From the NCBI GenBank assembly GCA_003225295.1, contig QHYZ01000078.1, positions 1 to 64,000 of the forward strand: a stretch of DNA of 64,000 bases, written 5' to 3'. The notes under the pieces were generated by a model. It worked only from the letters and a program-made list of their open reading frames with translations, ran no database searches and was not told where the DNA came from. This document shows positions 54,925 through 62,906 of the stretch, one piece after another; within the stretch, counting starts at the first letter, position 1, and each line of letters opens with the position of its first letter. Source of the DNA: Acidobacteriota bacterium (GTDB lineage Bacteria > Acidobacteriota > Terriglobia > Acidiferrales > UBA7541). The position numbers and the translations under genes were made by a program.

Positions 54925-57060
54925 TCATTCCTTTACGCCTAGGTGCGCCAGGAAGAAAGCACAATCCAGGGCCATCTCGCGCAAATAGTCATAGCGGCCG
55001 GAAGCGCCGCCGTGTCCCGCGCCCATGTTGATTTTCAGCAGTAACGGATTCGAATCGGTTTTCAACGTGCGCATTTTCGCAAGGTATTTTGCCGGCTCCC
55101 AGTACATCACCTGGCTGTCGTTCAACCCCGTCTTTACCAACATCGCCGGGTAGGGCTTGCGCTCCAGGTTGGTGTACGGACACCAAGACTTCATGTAGAA
55201 ATAATCTTCTGCGATTTGCGGATTGCCCCATTCTTCATATTCGGCGACAGTCAGCGGGAGAGATGCGTCGAGCATGGTGTTCAACACGTCCACGAAGGGC
55301 ACATGACTGATGACCATGCGAAAAAGATCGGGGCGCATGTTGGCCACCGCTCCCATGAGCAGGCCTCCGGCGCTGCCGCCTTCAATGACAAGTTTTTCCG
55401 GCGTCGTGTAGCGCTCTGCAATCAAGTATTCGGCAGCGCCGATGAAGTCCGTGAAGGTATTGCGTTTTTGTTTCATACGGCCGACGTCGTGCCACGGCTT
55501 TCCAAGTTCACCGCCGCCGCGGACGTGAGCGACGACGTAGATCACGCCACGGTCCAGCAAGCTGAGCCGATGCGAGCTGAAATTGACCGGCACGGAGATT
55601 CCGTAGCTGCCGTAACCATAGAGAAGGAGCGGGGCAGAGCCATCGCGGGGCGTATCGCGCCGGCGGACGATGGAAAGAGGGACGCGCGTGCCGTCGGGAG
55701 CGGCGGCATGCAGACGCTCGCTAACGTATTGGGCAGGATCGTACCCTCCAAGAACGGGTTGCTGCTTCCGAAGACGTCGCTCGCGTGTGCATACGTCATA
55801 GTCAAAGATAGAGCGAGGAGTCACGAGCGACTCATATTGGAATCGCACTTGCGAGGTGTCGAATTCCGGATTTTCCCCGATGGAAGCGTTGTAGGCGGGC
55901 TCGGCGAACTCGATGCGATGCGATGCCGCAAGAACATTTGGGGCGACCGCGGTCAAATCCACGATGCGAAGATGCGGGAGGCCGCCCTCGCGTTCAAAAA
56001 GCACGAGGTGGTTCCGGAAAGCCTCCGCGGCAGCCAGCATGACGTCCGGGCGATGGGGGATGATCTCACGCCAGGATTCTCGGCCAGCTTCGCTCACCGG
56101 GGCGGTCACCAAGCGGAAGGTGCGCCCTCCGGAATTCGTGCGAATGTAAAACACTCCGTCATTGGCATTCGGGGCCGGCCCGCCATGGTGGTCGGCGTAA
56201 TACTCATGGTTGTCTTCGCGCGGACTGATAAGCCGGAATTCTCCGGTGGGTTGACCGGCGCGCAAGAAACGGACTTCGCTGGCTGTATGACTCGCGATGG
56301 TGAGAAGTAGAAAAGCACCGCTGCGCGTGCGGTGTATTTCGATTCGAAACCGCTCGTCGATTTCCTCGAAGAGCAAGGGGTCCGGTTCCGTGGCCCCCAG
56401 AACGTGCCGGTAGAGGCGGTGAGAGCGCTTCGTGGTTTCGTCCTCAACGGTGTAGAACAGCGTGCGATTGTCGGAGGCCCAGGCAACACTGGTGACGCGC
56501 TCGACACGCTCGGGAAAGATGGTCCCGGTGCGCAGATCTTTCATCTCGAGCGTGAATTGGCGGAATCCCGTGGTATCGGTCGAATAAGCGAGCAGGCCAT
56601 TATCTTCACTGACTTCCAAGCAACCCAATCCAAGAAAAGAATGGCCTTCTGCAAACAGATTCAGGTCGAGTAGCAGTTCTTCCGCTGAGCCTTCCCCGTC
56701 GCGTCGCCGGCAATGGAACGGGTACTGCTTTCCCTCTGCGGTCCGCGTGAAATAGAGATAGCCACGCAGGCTATACGGAACGGAAAGATCGGTTTGCAGG
56801 ATGCGCCCCAGCATCTCCTGATAAAGCTTCTCCTGAAATGTCTCGGTGGGCTTTAGCATGGCATCGGTATACGAGTTTTCCGCCTGCAGATAGGCCATCA
56901 CTTCGGGGTTTTCTTTGTGGCGCAGCCAAGCGTAATGGTCGACGCGGCGATCGCCATGCAAAACATACTCCACGGGTTCGCGCCGGGCGACCGGGGGCTT
57001 CGGAATTGTACCCGCCGCAGGTTCCTGGGCTGGCGTCGCGGTATTGGCGTCCGGACTCAT
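54925..57060 (-). CDS. Prolyl oligopeptidase family serine peptidase (S9A, oligopeptidase B-like)
   Basis: 711 aa. N-terminal seven-bladed propeller and C-terminal alpha/beta hydrolase. The catalytic Ser is in VIEGGSAGGLLMGAVANMRP, the Asp in KTGLNDSQVMYWEPAKY and the His in MGAGHGGASGRYDYL. The opening PVEYVLHGDRRVDHYAWLRH is typical of oligopeptidase B, which cuts after basic residues in short peptides. No signal peptide, so cytosolic. Divergent from the CYTH gene, 68 nt apart. Confidence 0.93.
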   Translation of the reverse strand: MSPDANTATPAQEPAAGTIPKPPVARREPVEYVLHGDRRVDHYAWLRHKENPEVMAYLQAENSYTDAMLKPTETFQEKLYQEMLGRILQTDLSVPYSLRGYLYFTRTAEGKQYPFHCRRRDGEGSAEELLLDLNLFAEGHSFLGLGCLEVSEDNGLLAYSTDTTGFRQFTLEMKDLRTGTIFPERVERVTSVAWASDNRTLFYTVEDETTKRSHRLYRHVLGATEPDPLLFEEIDERFRIEIHRTRSGAFLLLTIASHTASEVRFLRAGQPTGEFRLISPREDNHEYYADHHGGPAPNANDGVFYIRTNSGGRTFRLVTAPVSEAGRESWREIIPHRPDVMLAAAEAFRNHLVLFEREGGLPHLRIVDLTAVAPNVLAASHRIEFAEPAYNASIGENPEFDTSQVRFQYESLVTPRSIFDYDVCTRERRLRKQQPVLGGYDPAQYVSERLHAAAPDGTRVPLSIVRRRDTPRDGSAPLLLYGYGSYGISVPVNFSSHRLSLLDRGVIYVVAHVRGGGELGKPWHDVGRMKQKRNTFTDFIGAAEYLIAERYTTPEKLVIEGGSAGGLLMGAVANMRPDLFRMVISHVPFVDVLNTMLDASLPLTVAEYEEWGNPQIAEDYFYMKSWCPYTNLERKPYPAMLVKTGLNDSQVMYWEPAKYLAKMRTLKTDSNPLLLKINMGAGHGGASGRYDYLREMALDCAFFLAHLGVKE

Positions 57061-57128
57061 GCGCGTTCGCTATACTATCGGAACTCGGCGGCCGGAGAAA
57101 GCAGCCTCGGGCGGGCGTGAGAAATCCA

Positions 57129-57794
57129 ATGGCCAGAGAGACTGAAATCAAACTGCGAATCAGCAACGTGCCGGCGTTTCATCGGGCCTTGAAGCGGATC
57201 GGAGCTCGCCTCGCCGGCCCGGGAACCTCCAAAGTTCATGAGCAGAATGTAATTTTCGATACCCCGCAAGGTGGACTTGCCAAGCACGGGCAATTGCTGC
57301 GCATTCGCACGGAGACGCCAGAAGTGCGGGGGAAACCGAAGACGACTGCACCGCAGCAGCGCGTGGTGCTGACCTTCAAGCAGCCCATGGTGCTGCCGGC
57401 TGGTGCACAGACAGGAAGCGCATCTTCTGGGTCATACAAGGTCCGAGATGAGATTGAGGTGGAGGTCGCCGAGGGTGGAAATCTGACCAGAATTTTCGAG
57501 GGACTGGGGATGAGCGGCTGGTTCCGCTATGAAAAGTGCCGTACCACCTTTCGACTGCCCGTTTCCAAAGCCTGGGCCTTGGGTCTTCTGATTGAACTGG
57601 ACGAAACACCCATAGGGACCTTTGTGGAACTGGAGGGGCCCGCCGGGGCGATCGATCGAGCTGCCGCGGAGCTGGGGTTTTCGAAGCACGACTATCTCTC
57701 GAAGAATTATCTCCGCTTGTACATGGAAGAGTGCCGCCGGAAAGGCGTGCAACCGACTCACATGGTCTTTCGGAACCGCAAGAAACGCTGCTAA
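57129..57794 (+). CDS. CYTH domain protein (class IV adenylate cyclase-like)
   Basis: 221 aa. The signature ExExK is ETEIKLRI at the N-terminus, followed by the alternating charged strands of a triphosphate tunnel: DTPQGGLAKHGQLLRIRTE, VVLTFKQP, RDEIEVEV, FRYEKCRTTF and LIELDETPIGTFVELEGPA. Members include CyaB-type cyclases, thiamine triphosphatases and inorganic triphosphatases; the activity here cannot be chosen. ATG 57129 is set by the ExExK motif. Confidence 0.92.
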   Translation: MARETEIKLRISNVPAFHRALKRIGARLAGPGTSKVHEQNVIFDTPQGGLAKHGQLLRIRTETPEVRGKPKTTAPQQRVVLTFKQPMVLPAGAQTGSASSGSYKVRDEIEVEVAEGGNLTRIFEGLGMSGWFRYEKCRTTFRLPVSKAWALGLLIELDETPIGTFVELEGPAGAIDRAAAELGFSKHDYLSKNYLRLYMEECRRKGVQPTHMVFRNRKKRC

Positions 57795-57837
57795 GTGACT
57801 TGGGAACAAAAAAACCACTTTTAAAGTCATTCTTTTC

Positions 57838-57866
57838 TTGACAAGGCGAAGCACGCGGCTTATCAA
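57838..57866 (+). promoter_or_regulatory. Consensus-like sigma-70 promoter of the metal-transport operon
   Basis: Perfect TTGACA (57838-57843), 17-nt spacer, TATCAA (57861-57866). It begins 43 nt after the CYTH stop codon. Predicted start near 57873, about 320 nt before the first start codon. Confidence 0.65.
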
Positions 57867-57872
57867 TGCAAC

Positions 57873-58131
57873 TGTGACTGCGGAGCGGTCAGACCACGGA
57901 GTGATTTTCCTCTCAATGAGTGCGGGCAGCGAAGTCGAACCTGGCCCTGGTTGGGCCGGGCAGCAGGGGAGCCTGGAGTTGGTCCATCGGCTGAGTGTAG
58001 AGACGATATCGCGCGAGGCGCAAGCCACGGCGCGCGCGGTCGGATGGGGAGGGCTCACAGGCGGCTAAAGGTAAGTCCATTTGTGTGAGGTACTTGCCCG
58101 CGGCCGAGGTTCTTCGGTGTGCGGGTTTTTT
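57873..58131 (+). ncRNA. Leader RNA with terminator, candidate metal-responsive riboswitch or attenuator
   Basis: About 260 nt of non-coding transcript from the predicted start to the terminator. It contains a stable hairpin CTGGCCC/GGGCCGG near 57941-57959 and GC-rich pairing segments around 58010-58050. It ends in an intrinsic terminator 62 nt before the start codon of the MgtE-domain gene. Further on, CCTCC (58164-58168) can pair with the GGAGG of the ribosome-binding site (58180-58184), a second possible control point. I compared it by eye with the M-box (ykoK), ydaO and yybP-ykoY consensus elements and did not find their hallmark sequences. Class and ligand unknown. Confidence 0.5.
58097..58131 (+). 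terminator. Intrinsic terminator in the leader of the metal-transport operon
   Basis: CCCGC (58097-58101) pairs with GCGGG (58121-58125), with inner CCGA/TCGG pairing and wobble pairs between, followed by TTTTTTG. Position between promoter and start codon implies conditional read-through. Confidence 0.72.
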
Positions 58132-58192
58132 GTTGCCGGGATGAGTTCAGCGGGGCGGGAAAGCCTCCGAGACGCGCGAGGAGGGAGAACGT

Positions 58193-59434
58193 ATGGATCT
58201 CTACGCGACAGAATTGATGGGCTCGAAGACTTACGACGCGGCGGGGAATTATGTCGGGCGTGTGCGCGAATTCTTTATCGAGCCCGCGGAAGCACCCAAT
58301 CGGGTGTCGCATTACCTGCTATCGCGCGGGCACTTTCAACCGCTAGTCGCCAAACACAACCAGATTGCGTCGGTAGCAGCGGGGAAGATGGAGTTGAGTG
58401 TCAGTGAACGAGCCCTCGAGCTCTATCAGCCGAATGATTCATGGCTGGCGGTTCAGAAGGATTTGCTGGATCAACAGATCATTGATACCCGCGGGCGGAA
58501 AGTCGTGCGTGTTAATGACGTCGACCTGACCCCCTTCCGCACCAATGGCACCGTCGAACTGCGTCTGACGCAAGTCGATGTGGGGCTCCCGGGAGCCGTG
58601 CGGCGGCTGCTCCAGGGAGTGGTGCCTTCCAAGGTGGTGCGCAAACTGCAGAGCAAATTGCCTCAGCGCGCCATTCGCTGGGAGTTTGTGAACCTCGTCG
58701 AGCCTGACCCCATGCGCCGCGTGAAGCTGCGTATCACACACGAAAAACTTGAGGACCTGCACCCAGCGGACCTTGCGGAAATCATGGAAGATCTGTCCGC
58801 AGCGGAGCGGCAAGGGATTATCGCATCGCTGGATGAAGAGACCGCGGCTGCCGTTCTCGCCGAGCTGGACGAGCGGCTCACAACGCAAATTGTGGAAAAG
58901 CTAGATCCGGAGAAGGCCGCAGATATTCTGGAAGAAATGGCCCCGGACGCGGCGGCCGACCTTCTGGCGGACTTGTCCAGGGAAACTTCCGAAGAGCTTC
59001 TGGATGAGATGCCTGGCCAGGAAGCTGACGAGGTTCGCGAATTGCTGGAATTCGACCCCGCGACGGCCGGCGGCATGATGAACCCTGATTTCGCATTTGT
59101 AGGTGAGCGGACAACGCGGGAGGAAGTTCTGGAGTGGATGCGAGGACAGGAGTTGAACTTTGACCAACTGGACACCATCGTTCTGCTGGACAGTTCGGCG
59201 CAGTTTTCGGGTACCGTCCCTGTGGCGCGGCTCCTTCTGGCGGCCGCCGATCAACGCATGACCGAACTGAAGACCGAGCCCCTAATCAGCCTGCCTCCCG
59301 ACGCGGACGACAAGGAGGTCTTCGAGCTTTTCGACAAGTACAACCTGCGGATGCTGACCGTAATTGATAAAGAGAACCGACCGATTGGAGCCATCACCGT
59401 GGACGACGTGGTGTCGAGGCTGGTGAAGGAATAG
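58193..59434 (+). CDS. Soluble PRC-barrel/MgtE-N/CBS protein, putative magnesium sensor
   Basis: 413 aa, no membrane helix. Two PRC-barrel-like segments (about 1-75, MGSKTYDAAGNYVGRVREFF; about 90-145, DTRGRKVVRVNDVDL) are followed by an MgtE N-terminal superhelical domain (about 190-285, LHPADLAEIMEDLSAAERQG, EKAADILEEMAPDAAADLL). A CBS pair (about 287-413) starts at DPATAGGMMNPDFAFVGERT and ends KENRPIGAITVDDVVSRLV. In MgtE channels these last two units are the Mg-sensing gate of the pore; here the pore is absent. ATG 58193 has AGGAGG at 8 nt. The transporter gene follows after 21 nt, so this protein probably regulates it. Confidence 0.88.
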   Translation: MDLYATELMGSKTYDAAGNYVGRVREFFIEPAEAPNRVSHYLLSRGHFQPLVAKHNQIASVAAGKMELSVSERALELYQPNDSWLAVQKDLLDQQIIDTRGRKVVRVNDVDLTPFRTNGTVELRLTQVDVGLPGAVRRLLQGVVPSKVVRKLQSKLPQRAIRWEFVNLVEPDPMRRVKLRITHEKLEDLHPADLAEIMEDLSAAERQGIIASLDEETAAAVLAELDERLTTQIVEKLDPEKAADILEEMAPDAAADLLADLSRETSEELLDEMPGQEADEVRELLEFDPATAGGMMNPDFAFVGERTTREEVLEWMRGQELNFDQLDTIVLLDSSAQFSGTVPVARLLLAAADQRMTELKTEPLISLPPDADDKEVFELFDKYNLRMLTVIDKENRPIGAITVDDVVSRLVKE

Positions 59435-59455
59435 CAAGGGGTTTCGAGCCGAACG

Positions 59456-60778
59456 ATGAACTGGGACGCAATTTCGTCGAAGTTTGATCGCGTGAGGGCG
59501 GGCGACACGGATTTGCAGAAGAAAATCCGTGGGCTGCGCAGGCGTCTGACGCTGCTGTTGGCGGTGATAGGGCCGGGGCTGATCACCTCCAATGTGGACA
59601 ACGACGCGGGCGGAATTTCCGTCTATACGCAAGCAGGAGCGCAATACGGCTACGCTTTGCTCTGGTCGCTCATTCCGATGACCATCGCGTTGTACGTCAC
59701 GGAAGAGATGTGCGCGCGGATGGGCGTGGTGACCGGGAAAGGACTATCCGATCTGATTCGCGAGGAATTCGGGTTCCGGCCTACCTTTTTCGTAATGGTC
59801 ATGGGCTTTCTTGTGGACTTGGCCAACGTGGTGGCGGAGTTTGCTGGTGTGGCAGCATCCATGCAGATTTTTGGGATCAGCAAATATGTCGCCGTGCCTA
59901 TCGCCGCCATCGTCGTTTGGGCGTTAGTTATTCGAGGAACTTACCGCCAGGTGGAGGTGATCTTCCTCTTCGCTTGCATTCTGTATCTGTCCTACGTATT
60001 TTCCGCCATTCTGGCAAAGCCGGATTGGCTGATCGCCGCGAAACATACGGTGATTCCGAATCTTCGTCTCGATTCGGGCTATCTGCTCATGTTGACGGGA
60101 CTCGTCGGAACCACGATTGCTCCGTGGCAATTCTTTTATCTTCAGGCTGGATTTGTGGAAAAGAAAGTGGGGCCGCGGCAATATCGGCAGGCGCGCGCTG
60201 ACGTCCTCTTCGGCAGCATAAGCTGCATGGTGATCGTCTTCTTCATCATCGTTTGCACTGCAGCGACGCTCTACGCCTCCGGCCACCGGGACATCACCGA
60301 CGCCGCACAGGCAGCCCAGACGCTGATTCCGCTTGCCGGCAAAGGCGCCGGCAAGCTATTCGCTTTTGGTTTGCTCAACGCATCGCTCTTCGCCGCCTCC
60401 ATTTTGCCGCTTTCCACGGCGCATGTGATTTGCGAGGGGCTTGGCTTTGAAGCGGGACTCGACCATAAATTCAAAGAGGCCCCCATCTTCTACTGGCTCT
60501 ATACCATTCTGATCGTGGTCGGAGCCGGCGTCGTTCTGCTGCCCCATGCGCCGCTGTGGAAGATTTTGATCTTCTCGCAGGTGGGCAACGGGATATGGCT
60601 CCCCGTGGTGGTGATTTTTATTCTGCTGCTGGTAAACCGGCGCGACCTGATGGGCGAATACGTCAACACGGTGACCTTTAACATCGTCGCTTGGGTGACC
60701 GCGATCGTCATGATCGCCCTGACGGTAGTGCTTACCTACACGGAGCTGTTTCAGCAAAGCTTGCCGCCGCCATCCTGA
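59456..60778 (+). CDS. Nramp-superfamily transporter with altered metal site, putative Mg transporter
   Basis: 440 aa, about 11 membrane helices. The fold is Nramp (SLC11): GPGLITSNVDNDAGG in helix 1 and GTTIAPWQFFYLQ in helix 6. In classical manganese/iron Nramps helix 1 carries DPGN and helix 6 an MPH motif. Here these are DAGG (50-53) and A222-P-W-Q, so the metal-binding Asn and Met are lost while Asp is kept. Such changes are known in Nramp-related magnesium transporters (NRMT), which carry hydrated Mg. Coupling with the upstream MgtE-sensor protein supports magnesium. Substrate is inference. Confidence 0.87.
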   Translation: MNWDAISSKFDRVRAGDTDLQKKIRGLRRRLTLLLAVIGPGLITSNVDNDAGGISVYTQAGAQYGYALLWSLIPMTIALYVTEEMCARMGVVTGKGLSDLIREEFGFRPTFFVMVMGFLVDLANVVAEFAGVAASMQIFGISKYVAVPIAAIVVWALVIRGTYRQVEVIFLFACILYLSYVFSAILAKPDWLIAAKHTVIPNLRLDSGYLLMLTGLVGTTIAPWQFFYLQAGFVEKKVGPRQYRQARADVLFGSISCMVIVFFIIVCTAATLYASGHRDITDAAQAAQTLIPLAGKGAGKLFAFGLLNASLFAASILPLSTAHVICEGLGFEAGLDHKFKEAPIFYWLYTILIVVGAGVVLLPHAPLWKILIFSQVGNGIWLPVVVIFILLLVNRRDLMGEYVNTVTFNIVAWVTAIVMIALTVVLTYTELFQQSLPPPS

Positions 60779-60872
60779 TGGTAAACACGGCACCATGCCG
60801 TTGCGTGACTGCCGAAACGTGTGTTAACTTTGCGGCGTAAAGAGGATTTGCAAGAAAGCCTGCATAGACACC

Positions 60873-61718
60873 GTGGCCCACAGCCCCACTCCCAAGACGC
60901 TGCAAGTCGCCACACCTGGTTCGCTCGGCCCGGTTACACCAGAAGAAGTGAGCCTGCTCGAGAAGCTGGACTTGGCGCGGCTGCCGAGGCACGTCGCCGT
61001 GATCATGGACGGCAATGGACGGTGGGCGCAGAAGCGGCGCCTTCCGCGAATCGCGGGGCACCGTTCGGGAACGCAATCGGCGCGCACGACCATCGAAACC
61101 TGCGCTCGTTTGAAGATCGAAGCCCTGACGCTTTATGCATTTTCCGTGGAAAACTGGCGACGGCCTAAGACGGAGATCGACTTCCTGATGGCGCTCCTAA
61201 GGGAATATCTTCGCAAAGAGATGCCGCTGATTCAGAAGAACAATATCCGGATGCGCTTCCTCGGGCGCATGGACGAGCTCCCTGCCGGCGTGCAGAACGA
61301 TGTACGGGACGCCATGGAAAAAACCGCGGGGAACCAGGGTATGGTGCTGTGCGTGGCGCTGAACTACGGGGGGCGCGCGGAGATCGTTGATGCCATGAAC
61401 GCCATTCTTTCCGAACGCAACGGCCACGGGACTTCCAACAAGATCACCGAGGAGCAGCTCTCGCGGCACTTGTACACCGAAGGCTTGCCGGACCCCGACC
61501 TGCTGATCCGCACCAGCGGCGAGATGCGCGTGAGCAATTTTCTGCTTTGGCAGATCGCCTACGCGGAGATTTTTGTCACCGAAACGCTCTGGCCGGATTT
61601 CAGCCGCGCGCGGTTGCTTGAGGCTTTGCTCGAATTTCAGAAGCGCGAGCGCCGGTACGGCGGCATCCGGGAGGGCCAGGCCTCCTCCGAGAAACCGGCA
61701 CGCGCGGCGGGTCATTAG
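60873..61718 (+). CDS. uppS: Isoprenyl transferase (undecaprenyl diphosphate synthase)
   Basis: 281 aa. Makes the C55 lipid carrier for cell-wall synthesis by cis-condensation of isopentenyl diphosphate. The catalytic Asp46 is in VAVIMDGNGRWAQKR; GHRSGTQSARTTIETC, LYAFSVENWRRPKTEI and DLLIRTSGEMRVSNFLLWQ complete the signature. GTG 60873 is the start; about 30 residues precede the core. First of uppS-cdsA-dxr. Confidence 0.95.
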   Translation: MAHSPTPKTLQVATPGSLGPVTPEEVSLLEKLDLARLPRHVAVIMDGNGRWAQKRRLPRIAGHRSGTQSARTTIETCARLKIEALTLYAFSVENWRRPKTEIDFLMALLREYLRKEMPLIQKNNIRMRFLGRMDELPAGVQNDVRDAMEKTAGNQGMVLCVALNYGGRAEIVDAMNAILSERNGHGTSNKITEEQLSRHLYTEGLPDPDLLIRTSGEMRVSNFLLWQIAYAEIFVTETLWPDFSRARLLEALLEFQKRERRYGGIREGQASSEKPARAAGH

Positions 61719-61921
61719 AATCGGTTTCCCTGCAAAATAGGCATCCACACGTTAAGTGAGTGAAACATTTGAGAATGAAATTGTTCGGGCATCCTCAGGA
61801 AATGCCTTCGAATGACACCTCCGCATTATCCCGGGCCAGGTAGGTCCTACTTCTCGTGAGTGATTTATTTCTCGCAATGTGATGAGATGAGGGCAGCGAT
61901 TGCTCAGGGGATTCCTTCTCT

Positions 61922-62797
61922 ATGACCTGGAAGCGGGTGGCCACGGCCGCGGTGCTGACTCCGTTTGCCGTGGGGCTAGCCTTGTGGAGCTCAACGGCAG
62001 TCCTGGCCCTGGCCTTGGCACTGGTGGTGATGATTGCGTTGTTTGAGTATTTCAGCTTGGGCGATGCCATTGGCCATCGCGCCTACCGCTATTGGACCGT
62101 TACTTGCGCATGGATTCTTATTTATGCGCAGTGGTGCGCGGCGATCGCGCCAGACTATGGACTCCCACGGGGGCTGACCATCCACCGCGAGCCATATTCC
62201 CTTTTTGAAATTTTCCCGACCGTACCGGGCGTACTTTTCTTGTTTGTACTTGGCATAGCAGTGCTGACGTTGTGGACCAAACGTCCACTAGTCGAAGCGC
62301 TACCCGCGGCTGGGATCAGCGCCAGCGGATTGATCCTCATTGCTTTTCCGTTGTCGTATGCTCTGCGTCTTCATGGATTGCGGGTGCAAGGCCGGCCTCT
62401 ACTGCTCTTCGCCCTGGTCATCACTTGGGTGGGGGATACCGCGGCATATTTCGTGGGCCGATCCATCGGCAAACACGCGTTAGCGCCGCGCCTGAGCCCC
62501 AAGAAAACGTGGGAGGGGACGGTCGCGAGTTTTCTCGGTGCACTGATCGTGGCGGTCATTTTTGCGCGCTTCATGACTGTGCCGCTGCCGCATTTGCTGG
62601 GGATGGCTGCAGTTGGCAACGTAGCGGGGCAAGTTGGCGACCTTCTCGAATCGGCGTACAAGCGCAGCTCGGGGATCAAGGATTCGGGGAGCCTGCTGCC
62701 GGGGCATGGGGGCGTGCTTGACCGAATCGACGCGCTTATCCTCGCCATTCCCGTTGTCTGGTATTATTGGATATTGGTCTACTCGCCTCGGTCGTGA
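61922..62797 (+). CDS. cdsA: Phosphatidate cytidylyltransferase
   Basis: 291 aa with about seven or eight membrane helices. Makes CDP-diacylglycerol for phospholipid synthesis. The diagnostic C-terminal block is present: GDTAAYFVGRSIGKHALAP, LSPKKTWEGTVASFLGALIV, GDLLESAYKRSSGIKDSGS and LLPGHGGVLDRIDALI with the metal-binding Asp. It lies 203 nt after uppS; the gap has no clear terminator and the ribosome-binding site is weak. Confidence 0.94.
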   Translation: MTWKRVATAAVLTPFAVGLALWSSTAVLALALALVVMIALFEYFSLGDAIGHRAYRYWTVTCAWILIYAQWCAAIAPDYGLPRGLTIHREPYSLFEIFPTVPGVLFLFVLGIAVLTLWTKRPLVEALPAAGISASGLILIAFPLSYALRLHGLRVQGRPLLLFALVITWVGDTAAYFVGRSIGKHALAPRLSPKKTWEGTVASFLGALIVAVIFARFMTVPLPHLLGMAAVGNVAGQVGDLLESAYKRSSGIKDSGSLLPGHGGVLDRIDALILAIPVVWYYWILVYSPRS

Positions 62798-62906
62798 GGT
62801 CAGAAGGCTTCCCAGCGGCGAGCCAGTATGACTAGAAAGCGGCGGCACGCTTGGACTGCGCTCAGTACGAGAGCCGCCCGCACTCCAAAAGGGAATCGAA
62901 GGACTC

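Noticed and set aside
57838-58068. Possible 76-residue reading frame within the metal-operon leader
   Set aside because: Begins at a non-ATG codon inside the predicted -35 region, has no ribosome-binding site and no recognisable sequence; RNA structure and the terminator explain the region better.
58193-59434. Annotation as a complete MgtE magnesium channel
   Set aside because: The C-terminal five-helix pore domain is absent; the protein ends after the CBS pair and has no hydrophobic segments.
60787-60801. Hairpin ACGGC/GCCGT after the Nramp-type gene as a terminator
   Set aside because: Only five base pairs and no T-run; read-through into uppS cannot be excluded.
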